Notes under the pieces: generated by a model
The model's input: only the letters and a program-made list of their open reading frames with translations
Databases searched by the model: none
What the model was told of the DNA's origin: nothing
Position numbers and translations under genes: made by a program
Source of the DNA: CAZHJK01 sp964533275
GTDB lineage: Bacteria > Bacillota > Clostridia > Eubacteriales > Garciellaceae
Assembly: GCA_964533275.1 (NCBI GenBank)
Contig: CAZHJK010000006.1
Span: 41,329 to 105,328, forward strand
Direction: 5' to 3'
DNA length: 64,000 nucleotides
Part shown: one piece after another, positions 18,339-25,627 of the stretch
Position numbering within the stretch: position 1 is the first letter of the stretch
Layout: each line of letters opens with the position of its first letter

Positions 18339-18741
18339 CTATATTACCCCCTTCTTCTTTAAGTTGTGCTAATTTATCCTTTAATTGCTTAGGTAATGGC
18401 AATCCAGTTTTGCTTATGTTCTCTAGTATGGATAATCCCTCATTAGCAATAAAGAAGTAGCAAACAAGGGTTCTAAAGACCCATTCCGAACCAATTAATC
18501 TATCTAATAGTACACCAACAACTAAAACAATTAATATTAATACCTTACTTAATAAACCTTTAAATCCTATCTTACTATCTAATTCACCATTGATATAAGC
18601 CACTATTAAACCAGTTAGTTGGTCTATAATCATAAAAGCAACTAATACTTTAATTGCTATATCCCAACCACCGAATAACCATGTCGCATAAAGCCCAAGG
18701 GTTGTTGTCATTAATTTATATACTGCTTTTGTATAATTCAA
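18328..18741 (-). CDS. Phage holin (Holin_4 / TIGR01593 family)
   Basis: Holins permeabilise the cytoplasmic membrane at the end of the lytic cycle. The 137-residue protein has the family core GWDIAIKVLVAFMIIDQLTGLIVAY, LDSKIGFKGLLSKVLILIVLVVGV and FIANEGLSILENISKTGLPLPKQL with three to four membrane helices. The TTG at 18739-18741, six bases after GAGGTG, is chosen over an upstream ATG. No endolysin is found beside it, although holin and lysin normally adjoin. Confidence 0.88.
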   Translation of the reverse strand: MNYTKAVYKLMTTTLGLYATWLFGGWDIAIKVLVAFMIIDQLTGLIVAYINGELDSKIGFKGLLSKVLILIVLVVGVLLDRLIGSEWVFRTLVCYFFIANEGLSILENISKTGLPLPKQLKDKLAQLKEEGGNIDVK

Positions 18742-18790
18742 ATAAATCACCTCATATATATTTTTTTAATCATTTATCTTTCACATTTAA

Positions 18791-20368
18791 TTACAAATAC
18801 CAAATATTTTTATCAAGTCCAACTAATGCCATACTCGTTGCCATTACACAATCATCATGCCTTCCATTAATTGCACCCATTTTATTTCCTTCAATTTTAA
18901 ACACTTTCATTTCTTCAAGTAAAGTTTTGCTATTAATAACTATTTGATTTTCTTCAAACTTCTCTCTAAAATTGTTAATCATCATGGGCTTAGTTGTACT
19001 ATTGGTTACATAGCCAACTTTCTTCTTAGCCCTACCCCTTGCATCATATTCTTTGTGCATATGCATATTTCTGTATTTATAATCAAACCTTAATTTGGAA
19101 ACTACTGTATGCCCTGCACTTGCTTTTTCAATAACTAAATATCCATAGTTATAATATATTCCTAATTGATAAACAATCTCACTTAGAATATGTGGGGCTA
19201 TTTTGTTGTTTCTAAATTCTGCAATTTGGATTCCTTCTTCTGAAAATACTTCAATTACACTATAATCAGCCCCAATTCCCTCTGCACTATCAACACCTAA
19301 ATAATATTTCATATCAGGCTTTGGTTTTTCCCAAATAAATAAAGAGTTGTTCAAGTATTGCTTTAATACTTTGTTCAACTCTTTTAATTGATTTCTATTT
19401 ATATGTTTAGGTAGATACCTTTCTCTTTCCTCTATCATTTTAGAGGGATACACTGTGTTCCCACTTGATATAAAAGCATGGGAATCTGTAGATGGGTATT
19501 CTTGATAAAAGTTATTTAATCCTTTATCCCCACCCCCAGCATTTGCAATTTTCAACCTTCTCCACATCAACTGTTCAAGTGTTGCACCTTTATTATGTAA
19601 ATCAATTTCTTCTGCATCTAATTCTTCTACAGTTAAAACTTTATCATTATTCCTTGCTTTCCATATTTCTACTGCATTTATATAATCATCAGCAAACATT
19701 GTTTTATTCTTATACCAATTAGCAAAGTATGGCTTATACATATTCTCACCATTCTTTGCCTTATTCCACAACTGACTAAAGAAATTATGCCCATTTGCAG
19801 TACTCTCTAATACAATCTTTCCACTTGGTACAAGGGCTTGTTCTATGGCTAATAATTGCTTAGGTAAGGTATCTTTCATAAATGCTACTTCTGATAAATG
19901 TGCAAATTTTAAGGTAAGTCCTCGGGCAACATCTTTATTTCCACAGGTATTGACGATTATTCGACTTCCATTTTTAAACTTTAATTCCTTTTTATTATTG
20001 TTAATCAATTCTGGTCTTAAAACATTAGGAATTGTATAATACATTTGCTTTAGTTTTTCGAATATTCCTGTAGCACTATCAATGCTATAACTCATTAATA
20101 AACAAGTTGAATTAGGTTGTGTTGTTGCTATCCATAAACTATATGCAGTCATTAAAACGCTATAACCTAATTGCCGAGATTTACATATTAAAGAATACTT
20201 ATCCATACCACTTAAAAAATCATCTTGCATCTCATTCAACTTAAAAGGTACTAAATTACCTCGTTTATCCACTATATGTAAAAAATTTTCTATCCAAAGT
20301 TTAGGATCATTCCAAATCTTTTTTAGTTTTTCTTCATTAGTTACTTTACGCCCCATCTTCATCACCAT
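18791..20368 (-). CDS. terL: Phage terminase large subunit
   Basis: The ATPase/nuclease motor that cuts and pumps DNA into the capsid. The 525-residue protein has an N-terminal ATPase with a Walker A-type CKSRQLGYSVLMTAYSLWIA, Walker B-type LKFAHLSEVAF and coupling motif VLESTANGHNFF. The C-terminal RNase H-like nuclease shows GVDSAEGIGADYSVIEV, LVIEKASAGHTVVSKL and GRHDDCVMATSMAL, which carry the metal-binding aspartates. Several in-frame ATGs lie within the terS overlap (20368, 20362, 20356). The one at 20356 best fits the GGTGAT site, but the longest frame is reported. It overlaps terS, as expected for a terminase pair. Confidence 0.92.
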   Translation of the reverse strand: MVMKMGRKVTNEEKLKKIWNDPKLWIENFLHIVDKRGNLVPFKLNEMQDDFLSGMDKYSLICKSRQLGYSVLMTAYSLWIATTQPNSTCLLMSYSIDSATGIFEKLKQMYYTIPNVLRPELINNNKKELKFKNGSRIIVNTCGNKDVARGLTLKFAHLSEVAFMKDTLPKQLLAIEQALVPSGKIVLESTANGHNFFSQLWNKAKNGENMYKPYFANWYKNKTMFADDYINAVEIWKARNNDKVLTVEELDAEEIDLHNKGATLEQLMWRRLKIANAGGGDKGLNNFYQEYPSTDSHAFISSGNTVYPSKMIEERERYLPKHINRNQLKELNKVLKQYLNNSLFIWEKPKPDMKYYLGVDSAEGIGADYSVIEVFSEEGIQIAEFRNNKIAPHILSEIVYQLGIYYNYGYLVIEKASAGHTVVSKLRFDYKYRNMHMHKEYDARGRAKKKVGYVTNSTTKPMMINNFREKFEENQIVINSKTLLEEMKVFKIEGNKMGAINGRHDDCVMATSMALVGLDKNIWYL

Positions 20369-20741
20369 CTAAATCAATACTACCTAATAAATCATTTAAT
20401 TCATCTCTATTATCATCTGCAAAAAAGTCTTTGCTAAAGTCCATTAAATATTTTGCAGATTGAACATCTCCATTTAATGCTTGTTCATACATTTTATCGT
20501 AAATATTCTTCATTTTTTCATGGTGCTGCAACTTCATATAATATTTTATTCCTGCTTGAATATTTTCATCTAATATCCAATTCTTTTCTACATAGTCCCA
20601 TGGAACATTATTAAAAGTAGTAAGTTCAGAAATTTTTTCCCATGAATCCCTTTTATCCTGTGGTGTACAGTACCAACAAACAAAGGCAGAATACCTTCTA
20701 CTACCCGTTATATTATCTAATCTTTGCATAGTTGTAGCCAT
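20346..20741 (-). CDS. terS: Putative phage terminase small subunit
   Basis: A 131-residue protein beginning MATTMQRLDNITGSRRYSAF, with a helical DNA-binding-like N-terminal part (WEKISELTTFNNVPWDYVEKNW), a central helix pair (QAGIKYYMKLQHHEKMKNIYDKMYEQAL, in parts) and the motif GDVQSAKYLMDFSKDFF before an acidic tail. The QAxxGDVxAAKxxLD-type motif and its position directly ahead of terL support terS. The ATG at 20739-20741 follows AGAGGTGATATA. Confidence 0.72.
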   Translation of the reverse strand: MATTMQRLDNITGSRRYSAFVCWYCTPQDKRDSWEKISELTTFNNVPWDYVEKNWILDENIQAGIKYYMKLQHHEKMKNIYDKMYEQALNGDVQSAKYLMDFSKDFFADDNRDELNDLLGSIDLDGDEDGA

Positions 20742-20767
20742 TATATCACCTCTCATTTTTTAGCAAT

Positions 20768-20800
20768 AAAAAAGTAGCCCTTTATATTTTGGACTACTTT
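20768..20800 (-). terminator. Terminator of the Rep-like gene
   Basis: AAAGTAGTCC and GGGCTACTTT (minus strand) pair over about 10 bp, followed by six T. It separates the replication block from terS-terL. Confidence 0.88.
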
Positions 20801-20838
20801 CCCGTTTTCTTATATGTTTTAACTTGCCTTATATTTAT

Positions 20839-21759
20839 TTAGGCACTTTCATTTATTTCTTTTAAATATCTCTCCACTAACTTTTTATATCCTTTTTTTG
20901 CTTTATCCCGTTCATCATTTCTGACATTGTGTTTTACTTTTTTAACTAATATTTGATTCTCTACTTGACTATATTTATAATTTATTACTTTTTGATATTC
21001 TACATTGCCATTATCTTTATCAGTTTCTTTTGGTTTATCTTTATCCTTCTTTTTATTCTTTAAAATGTCTGTATCAGTATTTATAAAATATTTTTTACTA
21101 TCCTCTAATGCACTTGACAATATTTCTTTGTATCCCTCTGTAATAGTAGTTACATAAATATTATTAGCCTGATAAATTTTTTTACTATCTTTTATTACTC
21201 CCACATTTGCAAAATCTATTAAATCTATATCTTTTAGTATCTGTATAGCATTAATGATCCTATTTCTTGAAGTAGTTTGTAAATCTCTTTCAAAAGTATC
21301 ATATCTAGGGAAACAATATCCTTTGTCATCAATTCTAGACACTATTAAAACATATATGTATAATAATGTTCTTTTTGCCCTTATATCACATTTATAAGAT
21401 AATATCTTTTCAATTTCACTAGCAAAAACTAATGTATATTTATCCTTAAATATTATTCTGTCGATTATTATAATTGTGTTTTTATCTATATTGTTTTTAT
21501 TAATATTATTAGTTATATTAATTAATTTCCAGTTATCTAAATCAAGTAAACATTGATATAATATTTTCATTAATTTCTTGTTATTTTTTATATTTAATTC
21601 TTCAAACATAAAGTTAAATATAAAATTAATCTTATTTGAATATGTCGTAAACTTCTGCAAATACACTAATAGTAATAAATGATTTTCCGTAAAACCTTTT
21701 AATCTATTATCATCACGAAATATATTTTTAACTATATATGTTACTTTAATATTACTCAT
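20839..21759 (-). CDS. Winged-helix replication-initiator-like protein of the element
   Basis: A 306-residue protein. A first helical/winged region (about 20-130, FTENHLLLLVYLQKF, KLMKILYQCLLDLDNWKLI) is followed by a second HTH region (RTLLYIYVLIVSRIDDKGYCFPRYDTFERDLQ, in parts, and RNRIINAIQILKDIDLIDF). This layout is common in phage and plasmid replication initiators. A lysine/aspartate-rich linker and basic C-terminal tail may contact a helicase or loader. It has a strong sigma-A-type promoter and lies next to 25-bp palindromic repeats, as Rep genes often lie next to their binding sites. No helicase or polymerase gene accompanies it, so host replication proteins must be used. The assignment is inferred. 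Confidence 0.55.
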   Translation of the reverse strand: MSNIKVTYIVKNIFRDDNRLKGFTENHLLLLVYLQKFTTYSNKINFIFNFMFEELNIKNNKKLMKILYQCLLDLDNWKLINITNNINKNNIDKNTIIIIDRIIFKDKYTLVFASEIEKILSYKCDIRAKRTLLYIYVLIVSRIDDKGYCFPRYDTFERDLQTTSRNRIINAIQILKDIDLIDFANVGVIKDSKKIYQANNIYVTTITEGYKEILSSALEDSKKYFINTDTDILKNKKKDKDKPKETDKDNGNVEYQKVINYKYSQVENQILVKKVKHNVRNDERDKAKKGYKKLVERYLKEINESA

Positions 21760-21784
21760 AATTATCCCCCTGTTTTTTTGTTGT

Positions 21785-21812
21785 TTTATATGTCTTTCTT
21801 TTTCTCTGTCAA
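21785..21812 (-). promoter_or_regulatory. Promoter of the Rep-like gene
   Basis: Minus strand TTGACA (21807-21812), a 16-base spacer and TATAAA (21785-21790), about 26 bases before the ATG, with a GGGGG ribosome site between. Confidence 0.75.
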
Positions 21813-21910
21813 AGTAAAGGTTTTGATTTTTCCTTTTAAAAGAATATATGCCGTAGGCATAAATACTTAATATATATTATTATATTAATATGTATTATTT
21901 AGTAGTATCA

Positions 21911-21977
21911 TAAGTATCCCAAATCGGTATACTTAAGTTTATATTCCAAATTTAAGTATCCCAAATCGGTATACTTA
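21911..21977. repeat. Two 25-bp palindromic direct repeats (operator or iteron pair)
   Basis: Identical 25-base copies at 21911-21935 and 21953-21977 are each an imperfect palindrome (TAAGTAT...ATACTTA arms), 42 bases apart centre to centre, that is, four helical turns. They end exactly at the stop codon of the 61-residue gene and lie about 100 bases upstream of the Rep promoter. Likely binders are the Cro/CI-like protein or the Rep-like protein. Confidence 0.75.
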
Positions 21978-22163
21978 TCATACTATGGGGTCAATTTTAA
22001 TATTATGTTTCATCTCTAAATATTTCCTTAAATCCTCATTATTTGCAAAGTAAAATATTGTTTTTAATTTGTTTTCTTTTGCAGAACTAATATCTAACAA
22101 TTTATATTTTTTTTTGATTAAATCTTTTGCAACTTTGGCACTAAAAATAACTATTGCATTCAT
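21978..22163 (-). CDS. Small DUF5659-like protein, paralogue of the 63-residue neighbour
   Basis: A 61-residue protein with the pattern VIFSAKVAKDLIKKKYKLLDIS followed by TIFYFANNEDLRKYLEM. The same pattern occurs in the gene 170 bases upstream, so the two are divergent duplicates. It fits the DUF5659 type of short phage proteins (a beta-alpha-beta fold in which a peptide strand is followed by ...YKLLDI... and ...FYFAN...). The function is unknown. It has its own promoter at 22304-22332 and is preceded by a GGGGGAGG ribosome site. Confidence 0.6.
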   Translation of the reverse strand: MNAIVIFSAKVAKDLIKKKYKLLDISSAKENKLKTIFYFANNEDLRKYLEMKHNIKIDPIV

Positions 22164-22215
22164 AGGATTTATACCTCCCCCTTTTCTATTTAACGAAACT
22201 TTTTAAAAATAATGT

Positions 22216-22244
22216 TTGACAACTACTAATTTATATGTTAAGAT
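22216..22244 (+). promoter_or_regulatory. Plus-strand promoter-like element facing the element's genes
   Basis: TTGACA (22216-22221), 17 bases, TAAGAT (22239-22244). No plus-strand gene lies downstream. A transcript would run antisense to the 63-residue gene and cross the AATAGGG/CCCTATT inverted repeat near 22265-22297. Confidence 0.45.
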
Positions 22245-22303
22245 GTGACTATAGAAATTATAAAATAGGGTAATTGTGTCCATAAAAATATCCCTATTAT
22301 ATT

Positions 22304-22332
22304 AATGTACCATAAATTAACAAATTTGTCAA
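22304..22332 (-). promoter_or_regulatory. Promoter of the 61-residue gene
   Basis: Minus strand TTGACA (22327-22332), a 17-base spacer and TACATT (22304-22309). It starts right at the stop codon of the 63-residue gene and faces the plus-strand element at 22216-22244. Confidence 0.6.
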
Positions 22333-22333
22333 C

Positions 22334-22525
22334 TCATCTTTTCTGTTTCTGCATTTCTGCATTATAATCCATTATATTTTTTAATAAATCTTTCTCATTT
22401 AAAAATATAAATACACTCGCATCTACCTTTTCCCTATTAGGTTTTATATCAATAATCTTATATCTTTGTCTTAATAAGTGCCTTGCAAGTGCAGGATCAA
22501 ATACAGTTATATATTCTTTTAACAT
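22334..22525 (-). CDS. Small DUF5659-like protein
   Basis: A 63-residue protein, MLKEYITVFDPALARHLLRQ followed by RYKIIDIKPNREKVDASVFIFLNEKDLL. It has the same architecture as the 61-residue gene at 21978-22163. Its ATG overlaps the stop of the DHH-like gene (ATGTTAA), so it is translationally coupled to that gene. The function is unknown. Small proteins of this type are common in Firmicutes phages and mobile elements. Confidence 0.65.
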   Translation of the reverse strand: MLKEYITVFDPALARHLLRQRYKIIDIKPNREKVDASVFIFLNEKDLLKNIMDYNAEMQKQKR

Positions 22526-23355
22526 ACTAACTCCCCTTTTTCTAAACTTGAATATTTATAATAATCTCTGCCAGTAACTGCAATACTAAAAACATCTGTA
22601 GGTTTTTCTACGTTATAATATCCTTTTAGAAGTCTTATACTTGCTTGTTTAAAATCTGCTAATTCTTTAAAGCCCTCTGTAGGTAGTTCTATAGGCATTA
22701 AAAAAACCTCGCTTAAACTTGCAAGGTCTATATCTGTATGTAAATATCCTTTTTTTACTGTGATTGCTGCTTTAAGGTTATACTTTTTATTTAGTTCTTC
22801 AAACTCTGCTTTGGTATGTCTTTCTGTCAATTCTACTAATTCAGTAAATCCTAAAATATCTTTCATGTAATATGTACCTGTATCTTTAAAACTCGTATAA
22901 AATGGTAAAAATGATGAATCTATACACAATAAAATCATCTTTGCTTGTTCTGATAAATTTGATATATCAAATTCATAATATGATAATATTTGTAATAATG
23001 TACTACCACAGTATTTATTGAAATAATTTTCCCTACTAATTCTATTGATAGCATTAAGATTAGCACTCTGTTCATTTACAAAATCATTCTTATTAAACAT
23101 AGTTACATGATTATCCCATGTTTTGCCCTGTTCAAGTGCTATATCTACACCAATAAGGTTATGAGGAATAGGTTCATGCCCTTTAATTTGTCCTATTGAA
23201 TTGAATGTATAAAAATGGCTTATATAATACCCTTTAAATAATTTCAAATATATACAACTCAACAAACTATCTAAATCATTACTTAAACATAGTGTATAAT
23301 TTTTATCTGTATCATTTACCCAACTTGGAAATTTCTCTTTTATATCTTTCTTCAT
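22519..23355 (-). CDS. Divergent DHH-phosphoesterase-like protein
   Basis: A 278-residue protein not recognised as a named family. The N-terminal half follows the order of DHH-superfamily motifs: LSNDLDSLLS (25-34, motif I; usually SDxDG), GVDIAL (69-74, motif II), WDNHVT (80-85, motif III; usually DHH), then GSTLLQIL and a CIDSSF segment (motif IV-like). Aspartates 27, 29, 71 and 81 and His83 could bind metals. If active it may be an oligonucleotide or cyclic-nucleotide phosphodiesterase; if not, a DNA-binding remnant. It lies between the Cro/CI-like gene and the small paralogues, in the early/replication block. Confidence 0.5.
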   Translation of the reverse strand: MKKDIKEKFPSWVNDTDKNYTLCLSNDLDSLLSCIYLKLFKGYYISHFYTFNSIGQIKGHEPIPHNLIGVDIALEQGKTWDNHVTMFNKNDFVNEQSANLNAINRISRENYFNKYCGSTLLQILSYYEFDISNLSEQAKMILLCIDSSFLPFYTSFKDTGTYYMKDILGFTELVELTERHTKAEFEELNKKYNLKAAITVKKGYLHTDIDLASLSEVFLMPIELPTEGFKELADFKQASIRLLKGYYNVEKPTDVFSIAVTGRDYYKYSSLEKGELVC

Positions 23356-23493
23356 AATTTATGATGAAGGTCTTTGACCCCTCCACCTTGTATGTAATTA
23401 ATATATAAATACTCAACCCTCCCCAATATCAACAATTTTCAAGGGGAGTTTATGTCTTAAAACAACCTTTCATCTTTTCACATCCTTTTTTTA

Positions 23494-23715
23494 TTATTTA
23501 CTTGCTTTTTCTTCTAATCTTTTATCCCTAATCTTCTTTGCTTTATCTGAATTAAGATATTTTAACCATTTGTAATATCTGTCAAGTGGAATATCTCTGT
23601 ATTCATTTTCAAGCATAGAAATATAATTCTCCTTTACTTTTAAATGTTCTGATACTTCCTTTTGTGTTATATTCTTCAATATCCTCATTCTTTTTAATTG
23701 ACTACCTCTAAGCAT
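23494..23715 (-). CDS. Cro/CI-type helix-turn-helix regulator
   Basis: A 73-residue protein consisting of one HTH_3 domain: LKRMRILKNITQKEVSEHLKV followed by KENYISMLENEYRDIPLDRY. Such proteins act as repressors or activators in temperate phages. It has a strong GGGAGG site. It sits between capsid (after a terminator) and the DHH-like gene. The palindromic repeats at 21911-21977 are candidate targets. Confidence 0.85.
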   Translation of the reverse strand: MLRGSQLKRMRILKNITQKEVSEHLKVKENYISMLENEYRDIPLDRYYKWLKYLNSDKAKKIRDKRLEEKASK

Positions 23716-23759
23716 TTTTTCTATTACCTCCCGATATTTGTTATATTAACTTCACATAA

Positions 23760-23790
23760 AAACAAAAATAAAAGAGGGGAATAATCCCCC
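23760..23790 (-). terminator. Terminator of the capsid gene
   Basis: Minus-strand GGGGA TTAT TCCCC hairpin followed by TCTTTTATTTTTG. It separates the head-protein pair from the regulator gene. Confidence 0.85.
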
Positions 23791-23807
23791 CTTGTATGTA
23801 ATACTAA

Positions 23808-24635
23808 TTAAGCATTTGCTTTAAGTACAACAACCCCATCGTCACGCACTCTGGCTGTACAATATAAATTATCGGCAACTATATCTGTTGCTTTTAATTT
23901 TGCCTCTCTTTCAAGTTCAATGTCTAAATTCTTAATCATTTTGTACCCAATTGCACCATGTTTGATTATGAAGGTTATGCAACTTTGTGTAGCATCATCA
24001 AAGGTCGATTTATCGCTTACAAATATTGGTATATTTCTAAAGTAGCCCAAACACCCGTTTCTCATAATTCCATTACCAGCCATTGTAGTAGTATTAGTAG
24101 CATCTGTAAATTCTGGCATTGCATAGAAACTAGGAATTAATAGAGAATTTACTACAATCCCTGCAAATAATTCTATATCCCTGTCATCTCCAAAATTCAA
24201 CATAGCAATTTCTATTTCTTCACTTGTTATCTTCTTACCATCAGCAACAGGACTTTGGAAGGGAGCATCAACCATATCTGCTATTAAATCAGCATCCAGT
24301 TTTCTACTCATCACCTGTGCAGTTTGATTTGCCGCCTCGTCAATTTGATTTCCCAAAGAAGTTAAATTTTCACTATCATAAACTCTAACTGCTTTACCAA
24401 CTTGTTTAACTTTTACTGTTTGTTCTGTAGATTGTAATTGTTCGGGTATAAGGGCTACACCCTTCTCCATTTCAGTAGCATCTCCTATTAATTTCCACTT
24501 AGGAAAACTTATGGTATCACCATTTCCTACATTTTCTAATTTACCTAAATCTTGAGCAAGGTTTAAAACTTTTACCTTACCTTCAAATTTTTCTCTTACC
24601 ATATCTGCATATAAAGTTGCTTTTATAAAACTCAT
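23808..24635 (-). CDS. Major capsid protein, N4-gp56 family
   Basis: Forms the icosahedral shell. The 275-residue protein has the family N-terminus (SFIKATLYADMVREKFEGKV) and the core LENVGNGDTISFPKWKLIGDATEMEKG (in parts), followed by a VKVKQVGKAVRVYDSENL strand. The central helix NQTAQVMSRKLDADLIADM and C-terminal FIIKHGAIGYKMIKNLDIELERE complete the HK97-like fold. The ATG at 24633-24635 follows AAAGGAATGATATTT; a more upstream ATG is part of that site. It is immediately downstream of a scaffold-like gene and followed by its own terminator. No protease gene is seen, as in other scaffold-using, protease-free systems. Confidence 0.88.
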   Translation of the reverse strand: MSFIKATLYADMVREKFEGKVKVLNLAQDLGKLENVGNGDTISFPKWKLIGDATEMEKGVALIPEQLQSTEQTVKVKQVGKAVRVYDSENLTSLGNQIDEAANQTAQVMSRKLDADLIADMVDAPFQSPVADGKKITSEEIEIAMLNFGDDRDIELFAGIVVNSLLIPSFYAMPEFTDATNTTTMAGNGIMRNGCLGYFRNIPIFVSDKSTFDDATQSCITFIIKHGAIGYKMIKNLDIELEREAKLKATDIVADNLYCTARVRDDGVVVLKANA

Positions 24636-24694
24636 AAATATCATTCCTTTCTAAATTTCTACATTAAAATAGACAGTACTTAATTGCACTGTCT

Positions 24695-25141
24695 TTAATT
24701 TGCTAACTTCTTATATAATTCTGGATTTTTCTGTTCTAGTTTTAATCTTTCTGTGTAGTTCATATTTTTAAACTGTTCCTTAGTAACTGAATCGCCACCG
24801 TTATTATGCTTTTTGGGCTTATGAGAGTTATTTAATAAGTATTCATTTAAGATAGTTGATATTTCTTGCCCAGCACTTTCTATATCATCAGCACTAATAT
24901 ATTTGCTTAGCCCAGATGGTAGTTCATTCTGTTCAAGAACATCTTTTATCTTATACTCTCTTTCTTTAGCAAGTAATTCTTTTTCCTTTGTTTCTAGTTC
25001 TATTTCCTTGTCTGACTTTTTAGGTGGTAATTTACTTTCTAAGTCTTTAACTTTCTTGACATAATCAGTCCTAACCTTATCTTCTGCACTTTGTATTGCC
25101 TTTTCAAATTCCTCTTTTGTCATGTTTTCTTTAAATTCCAT
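24695..25141 (-). CDS. Phage scaffolding-like protein (DUF4355 type)
   Basis: A 148-residue, highly charged helical protein with a long coiled coil (about 10-75, KVKDLESKLPPKKSDKEIEL, TKEKELLAKEREYKI). The conserved tail segments DVLEQNELPSGLSKYISADD and QFKNMNYTERLKLEQKNPELY are typical of DUF4355/phage scaffold proteins that guide capsid assembly. It lies directly upstream of the major capsid gene, as expected. The ATG follows GAAAGGGGATTATATA. Confidence 0.75.
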   Translation of the reverse strand: MEFKENMTKEEFEKAIQSAEDKVRTDYVKKVKDLESKLPPKKSDKEIELETKEKELLAKEREYKIKDVLEQNELPSGLSKYISADDIESAGQEISTILNEYLLNNSHKPKKHNNGGDSVTKEQFKNMNYTERLKLEQKNPELYKKLAN

Positions 25142-25620
25142 TATATAATCCCCTTTCAGTTGCCAATATAAAACCCATAAATAATTATGTTTCTTATATT
25201 TAAGCCCCTAATTAATTTGTGTTTACAAGTTAGATATATAAAAGATACAATTAGTAACTGTATCCTTGTTAAAAAAAATAACTACCCATAAAAAATAGGT
25301 AGTATATAGCATTAATTCCCTATATTCAGTCGATTTAGCATTTTTAGGAGGAGGTCAGATTGGCTACTGACAAGAAACCGACAACTTAATATTATAGCAT
25401 GATTAAACTAAGGCTTAAAAATAAGCCCTAGTTAATACTTATATAAATATAAATACTAAATACGACTTACTTTAATAATCTATGTATAGGTAGCATTAAT
25501 CTTACTCTGTCAAACCAGGAGTAATTGGGGTTCTGTGTAGTAAATTTCAAAGTTATATAGCAAGGTATATATTTATATGGCTAAAATATTAAATGGCTTA
25601 AAAGTCCATATAATTGAAGT
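25142..25620. other. Non-coding stretch between scaffold gene and repeat array
   Basis: No supported gene. It holds the terminator above and, on the plus strand, AGGAGGAGG at 25346-25354 followed by a nine-codon frame from TTG at 25360 to TAA at 25389. The GTCAG/CTGAC inverted repeat (25354-25358/25367-25371) encloses that start. Otherwise AT-rich without recognisable features. Confidence 0.5.
25271..25303 (-). terminator. Terminator of an upstream minus-strand transcript
   Basis: Minus strand ACTACC, a T-rich 11-base loop, GGTAGT, then TATTTTTTTT. It ends transcription coming from the repeat array/integrase side before the scaffold-capsid unit, and implies that the non-coding 25.3-26.2 kb region is transcribed. 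Confidence 0.8.
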
Positions 25621-25627
25621 GTATTAA

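Noticed and set aside
23494..23715. Toxin-antitoxin pair with the neighbouring gene
   Set aside because: The HTH gene has no small toxin partner; the adjacent genes are the DHH-like protein and, across a terminator, the capsid gene.
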